Origin: Caballeronia cordobensis
GTDB taxonomy: Bacteria; Pseudomonadota; Gammaproteobacteria; Burkholderiales; Burkholderiaceae
Length of the DNA: 64,000 nucleotides
Assembly: GCF_001544575.2 (NCBI RefSeq)
Contig: NZ_FCNY02000018.1
Location: forward strand, 81,628 to 145,627
Direction: 5' to 3'
The notes under the pieces: generated by a model
Told to the model about the DNA's origin: nothing
The model's input: the letters and a program-made list of their open reading frames with translations, nothing else
Databases searched by the model: none
Part shown: in pieces, positions 1 through 8,218 of the stretch
Layout of the letters: each line of letters begins with the position of its first letter
Numbering within the stretch: the stretch's first letter is position 1
Position numbers and translations under genes: made by a program

Positions 1-1
1 T

Positions 2-193
2 TTGTACGATCAGGCCGTCGAGGTCGTGATCAAGAACAAGCGCGCGTCGATCTCGCTCGTGCAGCGGCACTTGCGCATCGGCTACAACCGCGCGGCGCGT
101 CTGCTCGAACAGATGGAAAACTCGGGGCTCGTGTCGGCGATGTCGTCGAACGGCAACCGCGAAATCCTCTCGCCGGCGCGCGATGCGGAATGA
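2..193 (+). CDS. ftsK: DNA translocase FtsK, C-terminal end (partial)
   Basis: These are the last 63 residues of an FtsK/SpoIIIE-type DNA translocase; the gene begins before the window. The stretch ending in VQRHLRIGYNRAARLLEQME is the winged-helix gamma domain, which in this family reads the chromosomal KOPS polarity sequences and activates XerCD recombination at dif during division. The motor and membrane domains are outside the window. Its position just upstream of lolA matches the usual betaproteobacterial order. The identification rests on the very conserved gamma-domain sequence. Confidence 0.93.
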   Translation: MYDQAVEVVIKNKRASISLVQRHLRIGYNRAARLLEQMENSGLVSAMSSNGNREILSPARDAE

Positions 194-243
194 CGCAAGC
201 GTCGAGGCGGAATGACGCGCGCGTCCCAACGGAGAACATAACG

Positions 244-924
244 ATGAAGCAATTTACGGGGAATCCCTTCACGAAGGCGCTCGGCGCGGCGATCTTTTCG
301 GCGTCGATGCTGTTCGCGTCGCACGCGTTCGCGAGCGGCACGGAGCAGTTGAAGGCGTTCGTGTCGCAGGTTCATGCGGCGCGCGGCGACTTCACGCAGC
401 AGGAAATCAAGGCGCCGGGCAAGACGAACAACGGCGCGACCTCGAACGCGGTGCCGACCAAGGGCGCGACGTCGAGCGGCACCTTCATGTTCGCGCGTCC
501 GGGCAAGTTCATCTGGTCGTATCAGAAGCCGTATTCGCAAGTCCTTCAGGCCGACGGCGACAAGCTCTACGTCTACGACAAGGATCTGAATCAGGTCACG
601 GTGCGCACGCTCGGCGGCGCGCTCGGCGCGAGCCCCGCGGCGATTCTCTTCGGCAGCAACGATCTGGACAAGAACTTCAACCTGCGCGATGCGGGCGAGA
701 AGGGCGGCATCGACTGGCTCGAACTCACGCCGAAGTCGAAGGACACGCAGTTCGAGACGGTCGGCATCGGCTTCAAGGACGGCAACCTGCAGGCGATGGA
801 GTTGCACGACGTGTTCGGCAACGTCACGCTCCTCACGTTCTCGAACATTCAGAAGAACCCGCCGATCAAGAGCGACACCTTCAAGTTCACCGTGCCGAAG
901 GGCGCGGACGTGATCAACGGGTAA
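244..924 (+). CDS. lolA: Outer-membrane lipoprotein carrier protein LolA
   Basis: Periplasmic chaperone that takes lipoproteins released by LolCDE and passes them to LolB at the outer membrane. The 226-residue product starts with a cleavable signal peptide (hydrophobic core, then SHAFA around residue 30). The mature part opens with the family-typical pattern of a short helix followed by GDFTQQ. The ATG at 244 is chosen because GGAG lies at 231-234 and because it gives a proper signal peptide; the frame is open upstream to 190. It directly follows ftsK and is close to the usual LolA length. Confidence 0.93.
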   Translation: MKQFTGNPFTKALGAAIFSASMLFASHAFASGTEQLKAFVSQVHAARGDFTQQEIKAPGKTNNGATSNAVPTKGATSSGTFMFARPGKFIWSYQKPYSQVLQADGDKLYVYDKDLNQVTVRTLGGALGASPAAILFGSNDLDKNFNLRDAGEKGGIDWLELTPKSKDTQFETVGIGFKDGNLQAMELHDVFGNVTLLTFSNIQKNPPIKSDTFKFTVPKGADVING

Positions 925-961
925 CGCCTTCGTAGTGCGGCTCGCGCGAGCCGCACGTTCG

Positions 962-1438
962 CTAGCGATAGTTCGTCACGATCGTCACGCGTGTGGCGGA
1001 GGAAGATGCATCGTCCTTCGCGCGTATCGCCAGCGTTCCGCCGAGTGCGCCGAGGTGGTATTCCCCGCCGATACCCGGCGTCATCTTGCGTCCCTTGCCG
1101 TCGCTAAAGCTCGCGGCAAGCGCCTGGCCGCCGTTCGTCGCGTGGCCCGCAACCGATAGGGAAACGTCCGCGTTGGGCGGATTGCGTGGATCGGCGCCGT
1201 ACGTGACGTATAGGGTGTTGCCGGACGACTCGCCGCTGCGCGTCTGTTCGGCGGTCGATACGCCCAGCGTTGGCGTAGTTCCGATGGACACATCGAACGG
1301 CGGCGCGACCAACGCGCCTCTGAATGTGATGACGCCGCCCGGGACCCGAGTCGTCGCTGCGCCTGTCATCGGGTAAAGGACCGACGCGCCTGTCAGAGCG
1401 ATCAGCAGTGTCACATGTGCACCGTTTCGTTTCATCAT
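962..1438 (-). CDS. Exported fimbrial-subunit-like protein
   Basis: A 158-residue protein with an N-terminal signal peptide (charged MMKRN, hydrophobic core, cleavage probably near GAATT). The mature part is rich in Gly, Ala, Thr and Ser, has no cysteine, and has an alternating beta-strand texture. It begins with VITFRGALVAPPFDVS, which resembles the first strand of type 1 fimbrial or spore-coat-U-like subunits. No chaperone or usher gene lies nearby, so a pilus role is not supported by context. It is convergent with lolA, with a 37-base gap. It could equally be an uncharacterised secreted beta-sandwich protein. Confidence 0.6.
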   Translation of the reverse strand: MMKRNGAHVTLLIALTGASVLYPMTGAATTRVPGGVITFRGALVAPPFDVSIGTTPTLGVSTAEQTRSGESSGNTLYVTYGADPRNPPNADVSLSVAGHATNGGQALAASFSDGKGRKMTPGIGGEYHLGALGGTLAIRAKDDASSSATRVTIVTNYR

Positions 1439-1609
1439 CGTTTCCCCCTGTTGGACATATCGCGTGTCGTGCTTCGGCTTATTTTTGAGATGCGCGCGAG
1501 CTGATATTAGGAGAAATCTGATTGTTCTGACAATGTACTTTCGATAACTAAATTGTCAAAAACTGTCGGTGCAAAAAAGCAGTTTCATCGTTTAAATTGC
1601 TGCTAAAAA

Positions 1610-2521
1610 TCATGAATGCGCGGCTTGCATGTCCTCGATGAACGCTTCCACGATCTCGCGCTTCGCGCCGCGCACGCCGCTCGCACGTGTCGCCCGCGTG
1701 ACCATCTGAAACGCGACGCGATAGCGCATCGTTTTCGGATTCAGCGGCGCAAGCAGCCCTTCCTTCACATACGGCGCGGCGAAATGCTCGGGGAGATAGC
1801 CGAGGTGGCGGCCCGAGAGCACCAGCATCGCGACGGCTTCCATGTTGTCCGCGACCGCTCCGATATGGCGCGGTACGAGTTCGCCGGCTTCGGGCAGCGG
1901 ATAGCTGCGCCACGCCCAGTCGTGCTCGAACGCCTGCGCCGCGCTCACACGCCCCGCGCGCGCGAACAGCGGATGCTCGCGTCCGCAATACGCGAGTTGA
2001 TCCTCCGCGAAGATTTCCGTGTATTCCAGCGACGGCACGCGATGCCAGAAATAGCCGATCGCCATCTGAATCCGCTCCGACAGCAGCATCTCTTCGAGCT
2101 CGCCGGGCGAGCGCACCAGCACCGCGAGGCGCACCGATTCGTCGCGCTGCCGGAAACGCGCGATCGCCTCGCTCACGCGTGCATTCGCGCTGACAGGCGT
2201 GTTGCCGATCATGCCGAGCGTGAGCGTGCCGACGAGCTTCCGGCCGACGTTGCGCGCGGTGGAATCGAACGTGTCGACGGCCGCGAGCAGCGTCCTGCAC
2301 GCATCGACGAACTGCTCGCCGCGCGAAGTGAGCGCGAAGCCGCCGCGCCCGCGTTCGCAGAGCCGGTAGCCGAGCCGCGTTTCGAGCGTCGCGAGCTGCG
2401 TGCTGATGGTCGATTGCCCGACGTTGAGCGTGGCCTGCGCGGACGACACGCCGCCCGCATCGACGATGGCGAGAAAGACGCGGATCAGGCGCAGATCGAG
2501 ATCGGAAAGGTGAGTGAACAT
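1610..2521 (-). CDS. LysR-family transcriptional regulator
   Basis: A 303-residue LysR-type regulator. The N-terminal winged helix-turn-helix occupies about residues 5-65 (LRLIRVFLAIVDAGGVSSAQ, then STISTQLATLE), and an effector-binding domain follows. It is transcribed divergently from the ureohydrolase gene at 2636, with a strong palindrome at 2534-2555 between them. This is the classical layout for a LysR protein that controls its neighbour and itself. The effector is unknown; a guanidino compound or another substrate of the neighbouring enzyme is a reasonable guess. The start is the ATG at 2521, with no clear ribosome-binding site. Confidence 0.9.
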   Translation of the reverse strand: MFTHLSDLDLRLIRVFLAIVDAGGVSSAQATLNVGQSTISTQLATLETRLGYRLCERGRGGFALTSRGEQFVDACRTLLAAVDTFDSTARNVGRKLVGTLTLGMIGNTPVSANARVSEAIARFRQRDESVRLAVLVRSPGELEEMLLSERIQMAIGYFWHRVPSLEYTEIFAEDQLAYCGREHPLFARAGRVSAAQAFEHDWAWRSYPLPEAGELVPRHIGAVADNMEAVAMLVLSGRHLGYLPEHFAAPYVKEGLLAPLNPKTMRYRVAFQMVTRATRASGVRGAKREIVEAFIEDMQAAHS

Positions 2522-2533
2522 GTGCGGCGGCGA

Positions 2534-2555
2534 AACATCGATAAATATCGATGTT
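2534..2555. promoter_or_regulatory. Palindromic operator between LysR gene and ureohydrolase gene
   Basis: Perfect inverted repeat: arm AACATCGATA, two central bases AA, arm TATCGATGTT. It contains the T-N11-A pattern typical of LysR-type recognition sites and sits 13-34 bases upstream of the LysR start, in the 114-base divergent promoter region. Control of both genes by the LysR protein is inferred from position. Confidence 0.65.
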
Positions 2556-2635
2556 AAGGTATTTTCGTCGCCATTTTAACTTCGCCGAAAAGCGGCTGAT
2601 AATGGTCGTATCGCAACGAACATTCATTCGACGCC

Positions 2636-3661
2636 ATGAATACGACCTCGCCGTCTTCGCTCTTCGCGCCCGCCGAACACTTCGATTCGCACTTTCTCGA
2701 ACAGCGCGCCGAGCGCCCGCAGCCGCTGTCGGGCAACCAGATGCCGCGCTGCGGCGGCATCACGACGATGATGCGTCTGCCGCACGTTCCGTCGGCCGAA
2801 GGGCTGGATGCGTGTTTCGTCGGCGTGCCGTTCGATCTCGGCACGTCCAACCGCACGGGCGCGCGCTTCGGGCCGCGTCAGGTGCGCAGCGAATCCGTGC
2901 TGCTGCGGCCTTACAACATGGCGACGCGCGCCGCGCCGTTCGACTCGCTGCGCGTCGCGGATCTGGGCGATGTCGCGATCAATCCGTACAACCTCCTCGA
3001 TTCGATCGACCGCATCGAGCGCGCGTATCGCGAAATTCTGAAGCACGGCTGCAAGCCGCTCACGCTCGGCGGCGATCACACGATCGCGCTGCCGATCCTG
3101 CGCGCGATTCACGCGAAGCACGGCAAGGTCGGGCTGATTCACATCGACGCCCACGCGGATGTCAACGACACCATGTTCGGCGAGAAGATCGCGCACGGCA
3201 CGCCGTTTCGCCGCGCGGTGGAAGAGGGCTTGCTGGATTGCTCGCGCGTCGTGCAGATCGGCCTGCGCGGCACGGGTTACGAAGCCGGCGATTTCGACTG
3301 GTGCCGCGAGCAGGGCTTTCGCGTCGTGCAGACCGAAGAGTGCTGGAACAAATCGCTCGCGCCGCTGATGCAGGAAGTGCGCGCGCAGATGGGCGACGGC
3401 CCGGTCTACATCACGTTCGATATCGACGGTATCGATCCGGCCTTCGCGCCGGGCACGGGCACGCCGGAAATTGCCGGGCTGACGGTGCCGCAGGCACTGG
3501 AAATCGTGCGCGGCGCGCGCGGGCTGAATATCGTCGGCGCGGATCTCGTGGAGGTCGCGCCGCCTTACGACCCGTTCGGCACGACCGCGCTGCTCGGCGC
3601 GAATCTCGCGTTCGAACTGCTGTGCGTGCTGCCGGGCGTGGAGTACCGGACGGCGAAATAG
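2636..3661 (+). CDS. speB: Ureohydrolase: agmatinase / guanidinobutyrase family
   Basis: A 341-residue manganese ureohydrolase that splits a guanidino compound into urea and an amine. All metal-ligand motifs are present: GGDHT, DAHAD and DIDGIDPAFAPGTGTPE. The N-terminal signature (QPLSGNQMPRCGGITTMMRL) and the region RPYNMATRAAPFDSL look more like Pseudomonas guanidinobutyrase GbuA than enterobacterial SpeB, so 4-guanidinobutyrate may be the substrate rather than agmatine. It is divergent from the LysR regulator and convergent with the permease gene, with a 3-base gap. No strong ribosome-binding site precedes the ATG. The symbol speB denotes the family only. Confidence 0.85.
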   Translation: MNTTSPSSLFAPAEHFDSHFLEQRAERPQPLSGNQMPRCGGITTMMRLPHVPSAEGLDACFVGVPFDLGTSNRTGARFGPRQVRSESVLLRPYNMATRAAPFDSLRVADLGDVAINPYNLLDSIDRIERAYREILKHGCKPLTLGGDHTIALPILRAIHAKHGKVGLIHIDAHADVNDTMFGEKIAHGTPFRRAVEEGLLDCSRVVQIGLRGTGYEAGDFDWCREQGFRVVQTEECWNKSLAPLMQEVRAQMGDGPVYITFDIDGIDPAFAPGTGTPEIAGLTVPQALEIVRGARGLNIVGADLVEVAPPYDPFGTTALLGANLAFELLCVLPGVEYRTAK

Positions 3662-3664
3662 CGC

Positions 3665-4984
3665 CTACGCGTACGCGCGGCGCTTGCCCGACACCAGCAG
3701 CAAATAGCACACCGCGCCGAGTGCGAGCGCGGGCAGCGTCGCGCCGAGATTCGGCAGCCATTGATTGATCGCGTGATACGCGGCGATGCCGATGCCCCAC
3801 GCGATGAACGCGCTCACGTGCCAGCCGCCCGAATAGCCGTAGCGGCCGTGCACGTCGCCGAGCACGGCGGCGTCGATGCGGCGCTTTCGCACGATGAAGT
3901 GATCCGCCAGCACGACGCCGAACAGCGGCGCGAACACCGAGCCGATGAGCAGCAGGAAGTTCTGGTACTTGCCCATCTCGACGACGAGCGCGACCAGCGT
4001 GCACAGCGCGCCGAACGCGCACGAGAGCATCGGCACGCTGGCGCGCGCCCAGAACGTGCCGGTCGAAACGGCGGCGGAATGGATGTCGGCGAAAGCGTTG
4101 TCGGTTTCGTCGATCAGAATGAGAAACAGCGCGAGGCCTCCGCCCGCCTGCGCGAACGCGGTCGTCAGGAGCGCGTCTCCTCCGCCCGCCGCGAGTCCGT
4201 AGATCGCGCCGAGCGCATAGAACCACAGGTTCGCAATGCCGTAGCCGAGCAGCGTGCCGCGAAACGTGCCGCCCGCGCTCTTGCCGAAGCGTGTGTAGTC
4301 GGCGATCAGCGGCAGCCACGAAAGCGGCATCGCCACCACGAGATCGATGCCCGCGCCGAACGCCATCTCGCCCGTGCCGGGACGGGACATCAGCGCGGAA
4401 ATATCGTGCTTTGCGAGCAGATTCCACGTGAGCCAGCCGGCGCCGCCGAGCAGCAGCCAGATGCCCCAGGAGCGCAGAAAGCGCCGCACGAAGGAGAGCG
4501 GTCCGCTCACCGCGAGCAGCGTCGCGAGCGCGCCGAAGATGAGCGTCCAGACGAGCGGCATCGAGAAATGGAAGGATTGCTTCGCGAGCGCATCGGCGGA
4601 ATCGCGCATCACGATGATTTCGAACGAGCCCCAGCCGACGAGCTGGATCGCGTTGAGCACGGCCGGCACCGACGCGCCGCGCACGCCGAGCGTCGGGCGT
4701 AGCGACGACATCGCCGCGAGCCCCGTATCCGTGCCGACGACGCCCGCAAGCGCGAGCAGCACGACGCCGATCGAGGTGCCGATGGCGATCGCCACCAGCG
4801 CGTGCGGCAGCGACAGGCCCGGCACGAGCAGCGCGCCCGCCTGCGCGACGAGCAGGCCGATGCCGAGCGAAAACCACAGCGCGAAGGCATCGCTCGTGCC
4901 GAACGCGCGCCGCTCGGGCGGCACCGGCGTGAGCGGCGCGTACGTGGCGCTGTCGTCGTGTTGGCCGATAGTCTCTTGCTGCAT
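3665..4984 (-). CDS. NCS1-family cytosine/purine-type permease
   Basis: A 439-residue inner-membrane transporter of the NCS1 family (cytosine, hydroxymethylpyrimidine, allantoin and related substrates), with about 12 hydrophobic segments. The N terminus carries PERRAFGTSDAFALWFSLGI, the family entry segment before helix 1. It resembles CytX-type pyrimidine transporters, but no TPP-riboswitch-like sequence is visible upstream, so a thiamine link is unsupported. Its neighbours are a ureohydrolase and a LysR regulator, so it may import a nitrogen compound used with them. AGGGAA lies just before the ATG at 4984. Confidence 0.82.
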   Translation of the reverse strand: MQQETIGQHDDSATYAPLTPVPPERRAFGTSDAFALWFSLGIGLLVAQAGALLVPGLSLPHALVAIAIGTSIGVVLLALAGVVGTDTGLAAMSSLRPTLGVRGASVPAVLNAIQLVGWGSFEIIVMRDSADALAKQSFHFSMPLVWTLIFGALATLLAVSGPLSFVRRFLRSWGIWLLLGGAGWLTWNLLAKHDISALMSRPGTGEMAFGAGIDLVVAMPLSWLPLIADYTRFGKSAGGTFRGTLLGYGIANLWFYALGAIYGLAAGGGDALLTTAFAQAGGGLALFLILIDETDNAFADIHSAAVSTGTFWARASVPMLSCAFGALCTLVALVVEMGKYQNFLLLIGSVFAPLFGVVLADHFIVRKRRIDAAVLGDVHGRYGYSGGWHVSAFIAWGIGIAAYHAINQWLPNLGATLPALALGAVCYLLLVSGKRRAYA

Positions 4985-5210
4985 GGGTTTGGTTCCCTAT
5001 ATTGTCCGGACGGGCTGAACGCGTACGCCCGCCCGGCTGTCATAATTGTCCGATTCTGCGGTCTGATTGCCTTGCGCGACAACCTGGCCATTTGGCCAAT
5101 GGGCACGCGCGCCGGAAAAGGGCAAGATTATCGCCGTCTTTGATTCACCCGCGCCAATCGAGCAAGCGCCGATTGACGCTCACGCGCATTCGCTGCGCCG
5201 ACCCAAGCAC

Positions 5211-6527
5211 ATGTTCGAAGAAAACCGTGGCACCGTTCCGCTCGCGGAGCGCCTGCGCCCCCGCACCATCGACGACGTCATCGGCCAGAAGCATCTGCTC
5301 GGACCGAGCAAGCCGCTGCGCGTCGCGTTCGAATCGGGCGAGGCGCACTCGATGATTCTCTGGGGCCCGCCCGGCGTCGGCAAGACCACGCTCGCGCGCC
5401 TCATGGCCGACGCGTTCCATGCGCAATTCATCTCGCTCTCGGCGGTGCTGTCGGGCGTGAAGGATATCCGCGAGGCGGTGGAGACGGCGCAGATTCATCG
5501 CGCGAACGGGCATCAGACGCTCGTCTTCGTCGATGAAGTGCATCGCTTCAACAAGAGCCAGCAGGATGCGTTCTTGCCGCATGTGGAGTCGGGCCTGTTC
5601 GTGTTCGTCGGCGCGACCACTGAAAATCCGTCGTTCGAGGTGAACAGCGCGCTGTTGTCGCGTGCGGCGGTCTACGTGCTGAGGAGCCTAGACGCCGACG
5701 AACTGAAGGAACTGCTCGAACGCGCGACGAAAGAGCTCGGCGGCCTCACGTTCACCGACGAAGCGCGCGACGCGCTCATCGGTTCCGCCGACGGCGACGG
5801 CCGCAAGCTCCTGAACAATCTGGAAATCGTCGCGCGCGCGGCGGCGCAGCAAAAGCAGACCGACGTCGACGGCGCGCTGCTCGGCAGCGCGCTCGCGGAA
5901 AACCTGCGCCGCTTCGACAAGGGCGGCGACGCGTTCTACGACCAGATCAGCGCGCTGCACAAATCGGTGCGCGGCAGCAATCCGGACGCCGCGCTGTACT
6001 GGTTCTGCCGCATGCTCGACGGCGGCGCGGACCCGCGCTACATGGCGCGGCGCATCGTGCGCATGGCGTGGGAAGACATCGGCCTCGCCGATCCGCGCGC
6101 CGCGCGCATTACCCTCGACGCAGCCGAGACGTACGAGCGGCTCGGCTCGCCCGAAGGCGAACTGGCGCTTGCGCAGGCATTGGTTTATCTGGCGGTCGCG
6201 CCGAAATCGAACGCTGGATATAACGCGTACAACGAGGCGCGGCGCTTCGTGAGCAAGGATCAGTCGCGCGGGGTGCCGGTGCATCTGCGCAACGCGCCGA
6301 CCAAGCTGATGAAGGAGCTCGGCTACGGGCACGAATACCGTTACGCGCACGACGAGCCCGACGCGTACGCGGCCGGCGAAACCTATCTCCCGGACGGCAT
6401 GCGCGATCCGCACTGGTACCGGCCGACGCCGCGCGGGCTCGAAGGCAAGATCGGCGAAAAGCTCGACCGGCTCGCCGAACTCGACGAGGCCTGGCGGCGC
6501 GAGCATCGCGAGGAGAAGAAACGCTGA
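5211..6527 (+). CDS. rarA: Replication-associated recombination protein A (RarA/MgsA), AAA+ ATPase
   Basis: A 438-residue clamp-loader-like AAA+ ATPase that acts at stalled replication forks. It begins PLAERLRPRTIDDVIGQ. Walker A is GPPGVGKTT at residues 52-60 and Walker B is VFVDEVHRFNKSQQDAF near residue 107. The C-terminal MgsA tetramerisation region includes DGGADPRYMARRIVRMAWED. The frame is open upstream to 5067, but the ATG at 5211 gives the normal family N terminus. It lies upstream of serS, as in other Burkholderiaceae. Confidence 0.94.
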   Translation: MFEENRGTVPLAERLRPRTIDDVIGQKHLLGPSKPLRVAFESGEAHSMILWGPPGVGKTTLARLMADAFHAQFISLSAVLSGVKDIREAVETAQIHRANGHQTLVFVDEVHRFNKSQQDAFLPHVESGLFVFVGATTENPSFEVNSALLSRAAVYVLRSLDADELKELLERATKELGGLTFTDEARDALIGSADGDGRKLLNNLEIVARAAAQQKQTDVDGALLGSALAENLRRFDKGGDAFYDQISALHKSVRGSNPDAALYWFCRMLDGGADPRYMARRIVRMAWEDIGLADPRAARITLDAAETYERLGSPEGELALAQALVYLAVAPKSNAGYNAYNEARRFVSKDQSRGVPVHLRNAPTKLMKELGYGHEYRYAHDEPDAYAAGETYLPDGMRDPHWYRPTPRGLEGKIGEKLDRLAELDEAWRREHREEKKR

Positions 6528-6668
6528 AGTCCGGGCGTTGAAGCCGCGCGCGGCCGTTTCGCGCACACGCATTCGGCGTTTCGCCGACCGGTGCGCGTTT
6601 GCGACCGGCGCGCGATGACCGTGCGCTAAAATCGGCGTTTCCGATTACTTATCAAAGCAGCCCCCGCC

Positions 6669-7967
6669 ATGCTCGACATCCAACACCTCCGCAAAGACCT
6701 GGACGGCGTCGCGAAGCGCCTCGCCGATCGCGGCTACACGCTCGACGTCGCCGCGTTCGCCGCGCTCGAAGCCGAGCGCCGTGAGATCCAGACCCGCACC
6801 GAAGAACTGCAGGCACGCCGCAACAGCCTGTCGAAACAGATCGGCGCGATGAAGGGGCGCGGCGAGGACACGTCGGCGGTGATGGCGGAAGTGAGCGGCA
6901 TCGGCGACACGATGAAGGAATCGGCGGCGAAGCTGGATGACGTTCAGAAGCGTCTGTCGGACCTGATGCTGACCGTGCCGAATCTGCCGCACGAAAGCGT
7001 GCCGGTGGGCAACGACGAAACGCAGAATGTCGAAGTGCGGCGCTGGGGCACGCCGCGTGCGTTCGACTTCGAAGTCCGCGATCACGTCGATGTCGGCACG
7101 CCGCTCGGCCTCGACTTCGAAACCGGCGCGAAGCTGTCGGGCGCGCGCTTCACGCTGCTGCGCGGGCAGATTGCGCGGCTGCATCGCGCGCTCGCTCAGT
7201 TCATGATCGACACGCATACGGAGCAGCACGGCTATACCGAGGCGTACACGCCGTACATCGTGAATCCGGAGATTCTCTACGGCACGGGCCAGTTGCCCAA
7301 ATTCGCCGACGACATGTTCCGCGTCGAGAAGGGCGGCGACGAGAACACGGTCACGCAGTACCTCATTTCGACGTCGGAGATCTCGCTCACGAACACGGTG
7401 CGCGACAGCATCCTCGAAGCGGACGCGCTGCCGGTGAAGCTCACCGCGCATTCACCGTGCTTCCGCTCGGAGGCGGGCTCGTACGGACGCGATACGCGCG
7501 GTCTGATTCGCCAGCATCAGTTCGACAAGGTCGAGATGGTGCAGGTCACGTCGCCGGAGCATTCGTACGCAGCGCTCGACGAGATGGTCGGCCAGGCGGA
7601 GACCATTCTGCAGAAGCTGGAATTGCCGTATCGCGTGATTACGCTGTGCACGGGCGACATGGGCTTTTCGGCGGCGAAGACGTTCGATCTCGAAGTGTGG
7701 CTGCCGGCGCAGAACACGTATCGCGAGATTTCGAGCTGCTCGAATACCGAGGCGTTTCAGGCGCGCCGGATGCAGGCGCGCTTTCGCAACGCGCAGGGCA
7801 AGCCGGAGTTCGTGCATACGCTGAACGGCTCGGGGCTGGCGGTCGGGCGCACGCTCGTCGCGGTGCTGGAGAACTTCCAGAACGCGGACGGTTCGGTGAC
7901 GATTCCCGCCGCGTTGCGCCCGTACATGCGCGGTGCGGAACGGATCGAAGTCGCAGCTTCCGTTTGA
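6669..7967 (+). CDS. serS: Serine--tRNA ligase
   Basis: A 432-residue cytoplasmic class II aminoacyl-tRNA synthetase that charges tRNA-Ser. The N-terminal antiparallel coiled-coil arm (about residues 1-110, rich in Glu, Arg and Lys) grips the long variable arm. The catalytic core has motif 2 (FRSEAGSYGRDTRG) and motif 3 (LNGSGLAVGRTLVAVLE). Length and start are normal. A tRNA-Ser gene follows 115 bases downstream, probably with its own promoter. Confidence 0.97.
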   Translation: MLDIQHLRKDLDGVAKRLADRGYTLDVAAFAALEAERREIQTRTEELQARRNSLSKQIGAMKGRGEDTSAVMAEVSGIGDTMKESAAKLDDVQKRLSDLMLTVPNLPHESVPVGNDETQNVEVRRWGTPRAFDFEVRDHVDVGTPLGLDFETGAKLSGARFTLLRGQIARLHRALAQFMIDTHTEQHGYTEAYTPYIVNPEILYGTGQLPKFADDMFRVEKGGDENTVTQYLISTSEISLTNTVRDSILEADALPVKLTAHSPCFRSEAGSYGRDTRGLIRQHQFDKVEMVQVTSPEHSYAALDEMVGQAETILQKLELPYRVITLCTGDMGFSAAKTFDLEVWLPAQNTYREISSCSNTEAFQARRMQARFRNAQGKPEFVHTLNGSGLAVGRTLVAVLENFQNADGSVTIPAALRPYMRGAERIEVAASV

Positions 7968-7988
7968 CACCTATTTGCAAAAAGGGGC

Positions 7989-8017
7989 TTGGAAAGGTCG
8001 GAAGAGTTCGATATACT
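7989..8017 (+). promoter_or_regulatory. Sigma-70-type promoter of tRNA-Ser(CGA)
   Basis: A -35-like TTGGAA (7989-7994) and a -10 TATACT (8012-8017) are separated by exactly 17 bases and lie about 65 bases upstream of the mature tRNA end. This is a good consensus match; transcription start is inferred near 8024. Confidence 0.6.
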
Positions 8018-8082
8018 TTCGTTCTTCGTTGAGCAACGACCGGCTCACGAAGGCCAGTAAGTTGTCAAATGAACTGGTAGCC

Positions 8083-8173
<91 letters not shown>

Positions 8174-8180
8174 AAATCTG

Positions 8181-8215
8181 AAAACCCCGCAAGTCGTCAG
8201 GCTTGCGGGGTTTTT
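8181..8215. terminator. Bidirectional hairpin terminator between tRNA-Ser and CRISPR array
   Basis: Stem AAAACCCCGCAAG / CTTGCGGGGTTTT with an 8-base loop, flanked by A-runs on one side and T-runs on the other, so it can act on both strands. On the plus strand it ends tRNA-Ser transcription. On the minus strand it could end a CRISPR transcript running leftward. Confidence 0.85.
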
Positions 8216-8218
8216 GTT

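Noticed and set aside
4985..5210. TPP riboswitch before the NCS1 permease
   Set aside because: CytX-type genes often carry one, but neither CTGAGA nor the second conserved TPP arm is visible on the minus strand here.
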